Origin: Nageia nagi
Lineage: Eukaryota > Pinophyta
Assembly (NCBI GenBank): GCA_050084985.1
Contig: JBITNC010000001.1
Span: forward strand, 207,700,001 to 207,764,000
Direction: 5' to 3'
DNA length: 64,000 nucleotides
The notes below the pieces were generated by a model that worked only from the letters and a program-made list of their open reading frames with translations, was not told the DNA's origin and ran no database searches. A program made the position numbers and the translations under genes. Every line of letters starts with the position of its first letter. Position 1 is the stretch's first letter. Of this stretch, positions 34,053 through 45,914 are shown in pieces.

Positions 34053-36600
34053 TAGCATATGTGCATTGACTTTTGAGCTCTCAACAGAATCACGATAAAA
34101 GATAAGTTCCCTATTCCTATCATTGATGAATTACATGGTGCAAAATTCTTCTCTAAACTAGATTTACAGTTGGGCTATCATAAATTTTAGCTCCATGAAG
34201 AGGATATTCTAAAAATAGCCTTTTGCACACATGAAGGTCATTATGGATTTTTGGTGATGTCATTCAACCTTACCAATGCTCCTTCAACCTTTCAGAGTTT
34301 GATGAACCAGTTATTTCAACCCTACCTTCAAAAATTTATTTTGGTTTTCTTTGATGATATTTTGATCTATAGTAAAACCTGGGAGGACCATCTAGCTCAC
34401 CTAGATCAAACTCTACAAACCCTCCAAGATAATCAATTGTATGATAAGCATTCGAAATGTTCTTTTGGATAGAAAGAGGTTAAATATCTTGGACATACCA
34501 TTTTAGAGGAAGTTGTCAAAGCTTATCCCCATAAAATTGTAGATATGCAAAGTTGATCATTACCTAAATCCCTCAAGGGGTTATGTGGCTTTTTTGGATT
34601 GATACCTAATACTACTACAAGTTCATGAAGGATTATGGAAAGATTATTGCCCCGCTCATAACCTTACTCAAGAAAGACTCTTTTAAGTGGTCCCCCATTG
34701 TAGAGGAATCATTCTATAAATTAAAAGAGGCCATGTGAACCATCTTAGTTTTGGCCTTGGCTATTTTTTCTAAAACATTCATCATTGAGAGTGATGCTTT
34801 GATATTAGGGATTGGTGCAATCCTAATGTAAGAAGGTAGATCCTTAGCAAGGTACTATCGAGGTGTAATTTTGCCAAATCAACATATGAAAAAGAAATGA
34901 TGGCCATTATTCATGTTGTTCAAAGGTGGTGACCATATCTCATAGGTAGACATTTCATCATCTGCACGTATCATTCTAGCATGAAGTATTTTATGGAACT
35001 GAGAATTTTGATCCTATAGCAATAAAAATGGATGACCAAATTATTGGGATATGAATATGAGATAATGTATTGAAAGGGGTAATAAAATATGATGGTTGAT
35101 GCTCTTTCATGAAAATTTTAAAAATTGAAAACTCTCTAAGCAATATCCTATCTGATTCCTAGTTGGATAGAGTAGGTTACAAAAAGAGTGGGCCTAAGAC
35201 AACTTTACTCAATCATTAATCAATCAAATTCAGATTGATCTTGATACCAATCCAAATTTCTCTTGGTAGGATGGGATCCTATGCTTCAAGACCTGCATTG
35301 TTCTACCTCCAACACCTACACATTGGGAAATGATACTTGAAGAGCTACACTCTAAACCATCAATGGGACATTCAAGGTTTCTCAAGACTTGCAAAAGAGT
35401 GGCTCAGTATTTTTACTAGACAAGTATGGAATAAGATATTAAGAGATTTGTTACTGAATATGATATTTCTTAATGCTAGATGGAGGAGATAGTTTGCACT
35501 CCAAGATTGCTCCAACCCATACCCATTCCTACTCATACTTGGATTGATATTTTGATGGATTTCATCAAGGACCTTATAAGGTCTCATGGTAAATCTGTTA
35601 TCATGGTGGTGGTAGATAGGTTATCCAAATATACACATTTATATTCCCTTGCTTATCTATTCAAAGCTATTAATGTGGCCTAAATTTTCATTGATAATAT
35701 TTTCAAACTCCATGGTATGCCATCTACCATGTTTAGCAATTGAGATCCAACCTTCACCAGTAACTTTTGGAAGGATTATTTTAAGCTACCCAACTCAATA
35801 TGAGTTCTACATATCATCCTTAGATTGATGGTTAGACAGGAATTGTTAATAAGTGCCTAGAGATTTATTTGTGTTATTTCACATCTGCATAGCCAATTCA
35901 TTTGGTTAGGTGGCTTACCTTGGCATAATGGTGGTATAACACTTCATATCATATGGCTATCAAAATGACCCCAAATGAAGTAGTGTAAATGCAAGTACCA
36001 CCCATTGTATACTCTTATGTTCCAAGTAGCATAAATGTTCAAGTGGTTGATACAAAATTAACCAATTGGGAGGATATCCTTCATCTTCTATAGGAAAATT
36101 TATAAACTACTCAACATCGAATGAAATAATAGGATGATCAATAAAAAGTTAAGAGGGAATTACAAGGAGATATGGTATTTCTGTAGCTTCAACCATATCA
36201 TCAAAAATCTCTTAAAAACAAATGAACTCAAAAATTAGCTCTAAAATTCTATGGGACTTATAAAATTTTCCAATGCATTAGACCAGCTACATATAAGTTG
36301 GAGTTATCAACCTCCTTTAAGGTTCACCCAATCTTTCATGTCTCATATCTTAAGAACGTGTTGGTCTTAAATGTTCAAGCTCAGACAAACTTGCCAAAAT
36401 TCATAAATGAGGGGGCCATCAATCTAGAACCTAAAGAAGTTCTATAACAATGTATTCACCACCTTCCTAATCAAACCATCACTGAAGTCCTTATCTAGTG
36501 GTACAACTTAGCAACTGAAGATACAACTTGCGAGATAGCACATCAACTTCAGCAAGAGTTTCCAAATTTTTAGCTTTGAGGATAAAGCTCTTTTCTAAGT
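34053..36600 (+). pseudogene. Element D reverse transcriptase (rest), RNase H, integrase, chromodomain-like tail
   Basis: Reverse transcriptase resumes at once after the element E junction (MCIDF, then [50 protein letters not shown] and the catalytic box LVFFDDILIYSKTWEDH at 34,340-34,385). RNase H covers about 34,740-35,130. The integrase core is open at 35,480-35,683 (PIPTHTWIDILMDFIKDL, VIMVVVDRLSKYTHL). The C-terminus at about 36,280-36,600 resembles a chromodomain (VLIWYNLATEDTTCE-like, then QQEFPNF). This arrangement marks a plant chromovirus close to Tekay/Del. Frame breaks are scattered through all domains. Confidence 0.88.
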
Positions 36601-36607
36601 GGGGTGA

Positions 36608-36760
36608 TGTTAGGATCCCATATCCTAAAATTTAATTAGGTTTAATTATGATTAGTAGTTATTTTAGTTAAGTTCATTTTCCATCTCAAATATTATAATA
36701 AAAACTAATATAAACATTAGGCTATCTTGAGGAACTAACTAAAGCTATTAAGGATGGTGA
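36608..36760 (+). repeat. Start of element D 3' LTR, end undefined
   Basis: TGTTAGGATCCCATATCC at 36,608 follows the purine run AAGTGGGGTGA and has the TGTTRG form of chromovirus LTRs. No second copy was found in the window, so the length is a guess. Confidence 0.5.
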
Positions 36761-37395
36761 TTCTTATTAGATGATTCCCTTTGAAATGATATATTACATT
36801 GACATGATTATATATCCTCATTATATTCAACACCAAAAACACAATAAATATATATGTGTAAACATTGACATACAAATAATAACATGATAAATATAAAAAT
36901 AAAACTATTACTATTCATGACTTATCATCTCAAACTTGTGTACAACCACATTCTTTCAATTCAAAAATGTGATAGAAACATTGAGACCAACAACAAGGGT
37001 TGCTCATGATCCTCCCTTATTACTTTTATATTATGGAGATATCCAACTCTTTTTCATTCTTAATGATAGACCATGATCAGCTATAAATTCAATATCAATA
37101 TTAGTTTGAATATATTTTTCATGCATTTTTACAGTCATAGATATAAATGTTCTAGTTATTTCTATAGTTTGAGATGGATTTCTAGTTAAAAATAAAATGG
37201 AATCATTGAGTTTATGTTTGCAAGCAAGAGAAATGACAACATGGTTATTTCTTATTGGAGAGTTTTAATCAAGACCAATTACCTCATAGACATGCTCAAC
37301 AAGAGATAACTCATGAAAATTAAAATCCATTACCTTGGAGACATGTTCAACATGAGGTAACTCATTCAAATCAAATCCATATTCAGTAGTAGGTA
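36761..37395. other. Non-coding, nothing recognised
   Basis: AT-rich sequence between the chromovirus end and the SWIM pseudogene. A short repeated phrase (AAGACCAATTACCTCATAGACATG / AATCCATTACCTTGGAGACATG, about 37,275 and 37,325) may be decayed coding sequence of the next feature. Confidence 0.4.
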
Positions 37396-37399
37396 ACTC

Positions 37400-39620
37400 A
37401 TTTATGGGTCATCTAGATTCAAGAAGTTTCCAAATATTCAATGCATGTTTACAAATATTACCTCATAAGTCCCATGTACAATCACATGAATAAAAATGCG
37501 CTCCACATTTGGTAGTAAGGTATTTTATTGACATATTTGATTATATTTATACCTAATATGTATTAGAAATAATGTCATGGTAAGATTAGTCAGAATCAAG
37601 AATTCAATAAGATTTCTTTAGTGAACTTTTAAGATTATTATCTTTCTTGTAGCTTTTTCAAAAACCAATAGACTTACCATATCTTTGTGTCTATAGTATG
37701 GCTCTACATGCTTCAAAAGTGTGTAAATTAACCAATACAACCTCCTTTCACTTTTTTTAATCTTATCTCCAATAAATATAAGCTTTAAGAATCCATGGTA
37801 AGACTCAACAACTGCATTAATTCCTTGGTTTACATGTGAAAAATCTAGAAAGTCTTTGACCCACATGGATGTAGACAACATAAGTATGATTAGCATTCAA
37901 ATAGTAAACTTATAGTACATTATTATAATATATAACATGAATAAATATAAAGTGAAGTAATCTATGAAGAAACTATAAAACAGAATAATTATTCCTCATA
38001 AATACTTACTACCCAACAACGATGGAAGTATTTTATGAAATTCCTCTCCTCTTTGAAAATTATTTGTAGAAATCATAAATAAGTGTCAATATTAATTTTA
38101 TTTTGCATGTGGCATACATAATTGCTTCTAACTTGGAGAACATCTTCCTACCCACATCTTTGGAATAAGCATACTTTCAAACACTTTTCAACCATGCTCT
38201 ACATGCATGCCACAAAAATAGTATATGCTTGTAATTAAACACCCTCATATTGCATTCATTAAAAAATTAAGATTGAAAACTATGAAATGAAATTTGCTTA
38301 AAATAAAATTATAAATAGAATGGTAACTGAACTTCACAACTCATACCTTATAGCCTTTATTTAAGATAGTGCACCATCTATCATGAAGGCATTTACATTC
38401 TAATAGAGTTGAAATTGGTTGCCTCTATCATGTAACATTTGTATTCATTCTTGCATATCCTCTATTTGATTTTGTTAAGAAATCACTCGTACAAATGAAA
38501 CACCTCTCCCTTGACTATAAAAAATAAGCAATGTGTGATCTTAGTATTGTAATTGAAAAAAGAAGAAGAAAGAGATGCATGAATGTATCGAATTGCATAT
38601 ACAAAATAAAATAAGGCAAAAAACTTACCGCATGTCTATTAGTATTAAACATTGAGTCTATTGCAATCACACTATTGTGTGAATATTTACCATCTTCTCT
38701 AACATCTAAGAAGTTTAAATCCCCAAAGTAAAATGCTTAAGCCTCTCTATTGGTTGATGATAAAAAAAATTCTCCTCTTGAAACTAAAAATTAACACTTT
38801 GTGAATCATTGGGATGTTTTTGCACCTTCATGTTTTTAAGCTTACTGTTGATATTGAGCACATCTCTCCTCTTGACACAATTATCTCAAAGTATCGACAA
38901 GTCACCTAACATATATTTCAATAATTTTCCATCATAAATTTGGTTGATAGACACACCTATACTTAATAATGCCTCAATCATTGACACTATCTCAACTAAT
39001 AAATAATATGCAAACACTAACCTCCCATCATTTGATGGGTCATTGAGACCATGGCAAGGAAGTTTATTTTAATCCATATAATTAAGATTGGTATATGTTA
39101 TTAAGGCAACATCAAGTAAAAATGACATTGACTTCCTCTAGAAAGGATAAAATTCTTCTTCCTTTTTGGTGGAGGGGCATTCCTCTTATCTTTGGGACCA
39201 TATGAGCACCAATAATAGAATAGTTAATATATGTATAACAATTTATACGATGAAAAAGTAAACTTTACATTTAAAAACTAAACTTACATTTCTCTTGTTC
39301 ATAATGCAAATGCCTTTGGTGGATTGTCAACATTAGTTTTCTCATAGATTTTGTTAATAACTTTTTCTGCATGAAAATGCATGATGCATCTACATTATTT
39401 TTGTCCACCTTTTTTGAAGTACTCTAGTCTACAAAGAGGTATATTTGTAATCAAATCTATCTTATTGATTCTTGGACAATGAACTTTAGTCCAAGATAGG
39501 TCATTGTAAGAAAAAACCTCTTTCTCATGCATTTCTTAGACATACAATTTGAAGTTCTTGGCCCACTTCTTACCCTTCACCAATCTAGCACTTCCATAGA
39601 ATGAGTCCTCTCAAATAATT
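37400..39620 (-). pseudogene. SWIM zinc-finger / DDE (MULE-like) transposase-derived pseudogene
   Basis: Several minus-strand blocks in order belong to one plant protein family that joins a transposase-like core to a SWIM zinc finger. About 39,590-39,320: KKWAKNFKLYV, then MSKKCMRKRFF-type text. About 38,720-38,630: LNFLDVREDGKYSHNSVIAI, then DSMFNTNRH. About 38,480-38,350: VNAFMIDGALS, corresponding to the catalytic-Asp strand. About 38,240-38,140: ILFLWHACRAWLKS. 37,896-37,618: VNQGINAVVESYHGFLKLIF, then RRLYWLIYTLLKHVEPYYRH. About 37,530-37,450: CDCTWDL(stop)GNICKH, the CxC...CxH SWIM zinc site. Gaps with splice-like edges suggest an intron-bearing gene. Stops and lost blocks make it inactive. 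Confidence 0.72.
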
Positions 39621-39689
39621 TGAGAGATTTGAATTTACTCTATATATGATTCAAGAATTAATACATAAATTAATTAATGAATAAATATA

Positions 39690-40720
39690 TTATAATTAAA
39701 CTTTTTGATCTAATGAAGTACTTGGGACCCAATTGTAACAACATAACCTTTGTATGTGTTATACTTGCATGTAGAATATATGTATGCAAAATTTGAAATA
39801 TACATATGAGGCCCAAGAATTATTTGACAAGATGCATGATGAAAAAATAATTTCATAGACTAAATTGATTGTAATATATGCACTTAAACTCTTTGATCTA
39901 ATGAAGCACTTCGGACCTAATTGTATTAATATAACCTTTGCATGTGTTCTACTTGCATGCATAAAATAAGTATGGAAAAGGACACATGAGGCCCAATAAT
40001 TGTTTAACAAGATGCATGGTGAAAAAAGAATTCTTTGTACGAAAATGATTCTAGGATATATGCACTTAAACTCTTTGATCTAATGAAACACTTGGGATCC
40101 AATTGTAACAATATATCCTTTGTATGTGTTCTACTTGGATGCAAAAAATAACTATACAAAATATGGAAGAACACATAAGGCCCAATAAATGTTTGACAAG
40201 ATGCATGATGCAAATAAAATTAATTTCACTAAAATGATTAGGAGATGTATATAATGAAGCACTTGGGACCCAACTAAAATTATTAGGAGATGTATCTACT
40301 TGCATGCAGAAAATAAGTATGCAAAATATAGGAGAAGACATGAGGCCTATGCATTATTTGATAAGATGCATGATGTAACATGGTGAAATTTTTGGATTTG
40401 TCTGAGGCAATGAAGAAACACATTTTATTACATCCTTCGTGTCTTTCCTTCCCATCATCTCTTGCTTGTTCATCTCCTTCATACTTATGCATTTGTAACC
40501 TGATGTTTTCCTTCCCATGGCTCGAGCATATCTATAAATTTCATGGACTGTAATGTTCTTGAATAATGCCCTTAAATTATTTGATCTAATGAAGCACTTG
40601 GGATCCAACTGTAACAACATAACCTTTGTATGTATTCTACTTGCATGTAGAAAATAAATAACCAAATTATGGAAGAAGACATGAGTCCCAAGCATTATTT
40701 GACAAGATGCATGATCCAAC
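39690..40720 (+). repeat. Tandem array of ~182-bp PPR-derived units
   Basis: The phrase TTTGATCTAATGAAGCACTT (with small changes) starts units near 39,703, 39,890, 40,073, 40,252 (partial) and 40,578; further dispersed copies sit near 40,972 and 43,046. Each unit includes AACATAACCTTTGTATGTGT and a copy of GACAAGATGCATGATG. The spacing is shorter than a PLS triplet, so internal deletion preceded amplification. Confidence 0.8.
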
Positions 40721-40726
40721 ATGGAT

Positions 40727-43700
40727 GATGCATTTCAATACTATTAAATATTGAAAGTAATTATGATTTTGAAATCATTGAGAAAACTAATCTTGTGGAA
40801 TGTACACAATGTCAACTTCTTATGCATAAATGAATTACACATAAATAAGTGGCATTATGCACTTCCATAGAATGAGTCCTCATAAATAATTTGAAGATTT
40901 GAATTCAATATATATATGATTCAAAAATTAATACATGAATGAATTAATGCATAAATGAATTATACTTAAACTATTTTATCTAATGAAGTATTTGGGACCC
41001 ATTTGTAACAACATAACCTTTGTATGTGTTCTCCTTGCATGCAAAATATGGAAGAGGACGTGAGGGCCAAGAATAGTTTGACAAGAGGGTAAGTCCAAGA
41101 AGATGGTTCCACTTAAAGTGGGCATTTCATACTTAGAAAAAAAGTGGCCTAAAACAAAACTTCAGTATGTAAAATGAAATTTTGGTCTTTAAAAATCAAC
41201 ATTTCACTTTTGGCTCAGGTCCCTTAACCAAAAATGACATTTTAGATTTAGCCTTGGAAAATACTTGGTGGGCCAAGTCTTAGCCTTAAACTTGTAACTT
41301 CTTGTTCATGGAAACAAGAGTGACAAATCATGAATTTTTATAGATGTTTGATCAAGTTTTTTGATGATTTGTTTTATGAAATTAAAATCCATTTCAGATC
41401 AAAGAGTGCAGACTACAAATATGTATTTTTTTTGCAATTTCATTATATCTTATATTTTTAAATTAATTTTCAATGAAATTGGTTCTTAAACTTGAAAAAT
41501 TAGGTTCTATTATTTTTTTAATAACTTTTTTTAGAAGAATTATGAAAAATAATTATATGTGCACAATCTATAGATAATTCTATATTAACTAAAAAATTGA
41601 AGAAATGATAAATTTAGGTCAAATTATACATGTCTTAGATTGGTACTTTTTGAAACAACGATTAGGGCCAGTAAAAAATTACTAAAAAAAATTCATGCAA
41701 AAATTGCAAAAAAATATTTGGCACAATCTTCAGTGTGTTAGGTATCTTTTTCCAAAAGGATTTTAAAAAAATTATATTTTAGGTCAAAATATGCTTGTCA
41801 TAGAAGAACATGGTATGGTCATAAAATAGTACATTTTAAATAATGGCTTTTGTAAATGCCTATCATAAATAAATTTCTATCAACTAGGTATTGGAATATA
41901 TTACATATTTGAAAACTAGACTCTAAGGACTACATTTTCACTGACATTTTTCAAGATTCCATCTCTAAGGGCTTCAAAAGTTGATATTAATTATGACCAA
42001 ACCTAAAAATTAAGAAAAACACATTCACTTTTTGGTCATTTCATGGACCCATCTTCTTGCACTTACCCAAGATGTATGATTCAAATATGATTCATGGACT
42101 ACAATGATCAATCCTATCTCTCTTTTGTTATTTTTTAAGTTTTACATAAAATCCTATATATCTAGTAGAATCCTATACATCCATATAATTAGGCAAGGTA
42201 TTTGTATCCTATTCTATTTCTATCCTAATCGTAAGATATACATAAATTTGATATCATTGAATGTTATGGCTATGAGTGACCTAAGAATACACAAGAATTG
42301 TTTGAAAAGATGTATGTTACAAATACAATTTTAGAGAATGTAATCATTGCGAGATATGCATAAAATGCATATGTTGAAAAAACATGTAAATTATTTGATA
42401 AAATATCTCATCAAAATGCAATCTCATGGAATGTAATGATTATAAAATATGCATAAAATCAGTCTTCTGAGAATTCCCTAGAGATCTTTAAGCAAATGCA
42501 GATGTTAGGAGTAAATCCAAACTCTACAACCTTTACTAACATTCTTCTAGTATATGCCCCCATGGTCTAGCTCTAGGAGAAGGTATGAAGATCTATCAAG
42601 CAGTAGTAGATAATCAATTTTCATCGAATGTTGTTATCGTGATTGCCTTGGTAGACATGTATACAAAATATTGAAGAATATAGAAGGCCCAAAAATCATT
42701 TGACACATGAGCTCTAGAAGAAGGTATGGACATTTATCAAAGAGTAGTTGAAAATGGGTTTTCATCAAATGTTATTATTGTTAATGCCCTAGTAGACATG
42801 TATGATACATTTTGATACTATTAAATATTGAAAGTAATTCTAATTTTGAAATCACTGAGAAAACTCATCTTGTGAAATGCGCATAATGTCAATTTCTTAT
42901 GCATAAATGAATTATAAATACATAATTGGCATCGTGCACTTCCACATAATGAGTCCTCTCAAATAATTTGAAGATTTGAATTCACTTTTTGTAAGATTCA
43001 AGAATTAATACATAAATCAATTAGTGCATAAATGAATTATACTTAAACTCTTTGATCTAATAAAATACTTGGGATCCAACTATAACAACATAACCTTTGT
43101 ATGTGTTCTACTTGCATGCAAAATACATGTATGCAAAATGTGGAAGAGGACATGAGGCTCAAGAATATTTTGACAATATGCATGATGTAAATATGATTTC
43201 ATGGAATACAATGTTCAATCCCATCTCCATTATGTTATTTTCTAAGGTTTACATAAAATCCTAAGTTGTATATATCTAGTAGAATCCTATACATCCATAT
43301 AGTTAGGTAAGGTATTTGTATCCTATTCTATTTCTATCCTAATTGCAAGATATACACAAATTTTATTTTCATCAAATGTTATCGCTATGAGTGCCCTAAT
43401 AAGATACACAAATTGTTCAAGAAAACATATGATACAAATACAATTTTATGGAATGTAATCATTGCAAGATATGCATAAAATGCATATGTTGAAAAAAGAT
43501 ATAAATTATTTGATAAAATATCTCATCAAAATGCAATCTCATGGAATGTAATGATTACAAAATATTCACAAAATGGGTATTCTGAGAATGCCATAGAGAC
43601 CTTTAAGCAAATGCAAATATTAGGAGTAAATCTAAACTCCACAACCTTTGCCAACATTCTTCCATTATATGCCACCATGGGAGCTCTAGTAGAAGGTATG

Positions 43701-43836
43701 GACATCTATCAAGGTGCAGTTAATTGATTTTCATTGAATGTTGTTGTTGTGAATGCCATAATAGACATGTATGCATACTATGAAAGAATACAAAAGGCCC
43801 AAAAATCATTTGATACAAGAGCTCTATAAGAAGAAG
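40727..43836 (+). repeat. Segmental tandem duplication, second copy lacking the 982-bp element
   Basis: Block one (40,727-42,799) opens GATGCATTTCAATACTATTA; block two (42,803 on) opens GATACATTTTGATACTATTA. They stay alignable through AATGAGTCCTC, TTTGATCTAATAAAATAC, AGTAGAATCCTATACATCC and GGAGTAAATCYAAACTC. Block one carries 982 extra bases plus a 4-bp repeat; block two does not. Confidence 0.85.
41087..42068. mobile_element. 982-bp terminal-inverted-repeat element of unknown family, target duplication AAGA
   Basis: Left end GGGTAAGTCCAAGAAGATGG; right end, reversed, GGGTAAGTGCAAGAAGATGG. Inverted similarity continues for about 30 bp. AAGA lies directly outside both ends (41,083-41,086 and 42,069-42,072). 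The paralogous site at about 43,176-43,190 is empty (TTTGACAATATGCATGATG), proving insertion. No reading frame inside. Neither the ends nor a 4-bp duplication points cleanly to hAT, Mutator, CACTA, Harbinger or Mariner. Confidence 0.85.
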
Positions 43837-44473
43837 TGTAGTAGCTAAATAATGTGATTAATGCAAATGGGGTTGATTAATGCAATATTGCTCTACTTTA
43901 TAAATATTGACGCATATATCATAAATATGGCAATAATAGGAATGTAGTAATTTTTAATTATATTCTATATTCATTTTGTCAATCATAAAATATGCGAGAG
44001 ACAGAGCATACATTCATGGATAAGTTTGTTGCTGGCATCCTATAATTGGCATGCTATCGACATCTTAAGATAAGTGAAATTACAAGCACGAACAAGAATG
44101 TAGCAATGAGCGAATTAGTCAATAATCAAATTATGAACATACATTCAAACTTAAAGAATAATAGATGCGTAAATGTAAATACACAAAGCAAGTTGCAATC
44201 ATTCGAATGATCTTCAATTGATAATCTTTGTATTAGTTTGAAAATGATTATTTGCCCATGATTCGCTCATGTTCTATAGGTCATCAAATGATGCCTATAT
44301 ATATGATACAAGTTTATATGACTTTGATATTTTAACCCCTTGTACATTCCATAAGGGTCAAATACATAGCCTACACCTCTTATATATATTTTTAATCCTT
44401 TTTTAAATAATACATTGTTAAGGGATTAAAATGGTTTATTAAATATATAAAGGTTGATTTTGAGGCATCTACA
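43837..44473. mobile_element. Solo LTR (637 bp) with target duplication AGAAG
   Basis: Starts TGTAGTAGCTAAATAATG and ends GGCATCTACA, matching the TGTAG...CTACA ends of elements B and E. AGAAG stands immediately on both sides (43,832-43,836 and 44,474-44,478). The PPR frame resumes after it (RALEE...GMQIYQ-like). A single LTR without internal DNA indicates unequal recombination between two LTRs. Direction cannot be fixed from the ends alone. Confidence 0.9.
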
Positions 44474-44930
44474 AGAAGGTATGCAAATATATCAAAGAGT
44501 AGTTGAAAATGGATTTTCATTGAATGTTGTTATTATCAATGCCGTGGTAGACATGTATTCAAAATGTGGAAGAATAATGAATGCACAAAACTTATTTAAC
44601 ATGCGAGCTCTAGAAGAAGGTATGGACATTTATTGAAAGGTAGTTGAAAATGGGTTTTCATTGAATATTGTTGTTGAGATTGCCTTCGTAGACATGCATG
44701 TAAAGTATCGAAGAATACAAAAGGTTCATAAATAATTTTACACGGGAGCTCTTAAAGAAGCTATGGATATATATCAAATAGTAGTTGAAAATGAGTTTTT
44801 ATCGAATGTTGTTATTGTGAATGCCCTAGTAGATGTATATGCAAAATGTGAAAGAATACAAAAGGCTTAGATATTATTTGACAAGATGCATGGTGAAAAT
44901 ACAATTTCATAGACTATAAATCATGCAAAT

Positions 44931-45164
44931 ACAAAATAAAGAGAGTTTTAAATGTTTACTATTTACAACTTAAGCGAATTTGTTGCATTTTTAGGCTTAT
45001 TCTCCTCAACTTTGCTAGCACTAGGGTTTCAGGGTGGAGGGAAATGAGCTAGGTCGAAGCTGATGTGTTTTAAATGCATGATGCATTAATGAAATCGTTC
45101 TCATGTCCTTGTCATGTAGGGTTGGTGGTGCATCAAGAAGCATGGTGATTTTCTTTTTTTAAAT
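44931..45164. other. Short non-coding stretch, nothing recognised
   Basis: No domain or repeat seen between the PPR relic and the palindromic tandem repeats. Confidence 0.4.
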
Positions 45165-45490
45165 TTTAGGTTTACAAATTCGTAAAGCTAATACGTCATA
45201 TTAGTTCATAAATATGTGCCAGATTTTTTCATGTTTGTAGATTTACAAAAATAATGTCCTATTAGCTTCACAAATATGCACAAGTTTTTCATGTTTGCAT
45301 ATTCGCGAAGTTAATCCGTCATATTAGCTTTGCAAATACACACAATTTTTTTTTCTAAAATTTTTTTTGCATGAATAACTTCGCGAATCTTATAAATAAC
45401 TTCGTGAATATGCTCGTTAGTTTTTTTTTGAAATTTATGTTTGCATATTCACGAAGCTAATATATCCAAATAACTTCACAAATGTACTCT
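45165..45490. repeat. ~60-bp tandem repeats with TTCGCGAA / AAGCTAAT palindromes
   Basis: About five imperfect units starting with phrases such as CATGTTTGTAGATTTAC (45,231) and CATGTTTGCATATTCGCGAA (45,291). Within each, a TTCGCGAAGTTAAT-like arm faces an ATTAGCTTTGCAAAT-like arm across a short spacer (CCGTCAT), so each unit can fold into a hairpin. It lies about 430-750 bp upstream of the ANTH gene start. Confidence 0.75.
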
Positions 45491-45699
45491 GATGCTAATA
45501 AAAAAAAAAAACTGAACTTAACAAATTTCCCAATCAATATTTCAAAATATTAAACATTATAAAAAAATATCAAATCATCGAAAAATTAAATAACACCGAA
45601 AAAAATATAATAAAATGTGTAAATACATAATAAAATAACAACATAGAAGACCACGTAAAATGTATAGAAGGATAAAATTGTAAGGACATATTAAGTAGT

Positions 45700-45914
45700 A
45701 TGCTGGTAAATGGACAATGACGAAGGGCTCAAACTCTCAATGGGTTTTGGCGTTGGCGTTACCCGAATAGACCACACACCAAAATCACAATTAAGAGTTG
45801 GGGTTAACCCAAAATCAAAAGCGAAAAAGGCTCAAGCTTCATCGCTTCCTCCCTGGACGGAAGAGAGGAGAGGAGAAGAGAGGAGTGGACAGTGTCAAAG
45901 CATTGCAATTAGAC
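45700..45914 (+). promoter_or_regulatory. Probable promoter/5' UTR of the ANTH gene
   Basis: A clear rise in G+C begins near 45,705. A purine-rich GA/GGA stretch (45,861-45,889, GAGAGGAGAGGAGAAGAGAG) just upstream of the start resembles the GA/CT-rich leaders common in plants. No confident TATA box was found. Confidence 0.45.

Larger units (their letters stand above)
23669..36760 (+). mobile_element. Ty3/Gypsy chromovirus relic D, split by element E
   Basis: Plus-strand order gag, protease, start of reverse transcriptase (to 25,526), then after an 8.5-kb insertion the rest of reverse transcriptase, RNase H, integrase and chromodomain-like tail (34,053-36,600), then a purine run AAGTGGGGTGA and an LTR start TGTTAGGATCCCATATCC at 36,608. 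The frame rejoins across element E. Stops such as TAG for Trp appear throughout. The 5' LTR and the end of the 3' LTR were not identified. Confidence 0.82.
39690..44930 (+). pseudogene. Expanded PPR-protein relic, tandem and segmental duplications
   Basis: Plus-strand translations show pentatricopeptide-repeat text of the plant PLS type (organelle RNA-binding proteins): ALEEGMDIYQRVVENGFS, VIIVNALVDMYSKCGRI, ISHQNAISWNVMI and LFDKMHDEN. 39,690-40,720 is a tandem array of shortened units (about 182 bp where undisturbed) each joining LFDLMKHLGPNCNNITFVCV to a (K)YGRGHEAQELFDKMHDE-like part. 40,727-42,799 and 42,803 to about 44,930 are two copies of a larger block. Stops are everywhere. A 982-bp inverted-repeat element and a solo LTR interrupt it. 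Confidence 0.78.

Noticed and set aside
39690-40720. CRISPR-like regularly spaced repeats
   Set aside because: Units are contiguous, diverged and PPR-derived, with no short repeat/unique spacer pattern; the window is eukaryotic.
39759-40722. Overlapping minus-strand ORFs with repeated MHHASCQ-like starts
   Set aside because: Reverse-strand shadows of the PPR-derived tandem units; the plus-strand translation is the one that matches a family.
41087-42068. Assignment of the inverted-repeat element to Harbinger or Mutator
   Set aside because: The duplication is 4 bp (AAGA), not TWA or 8-10 bp, and tips do not match; left unassigned.
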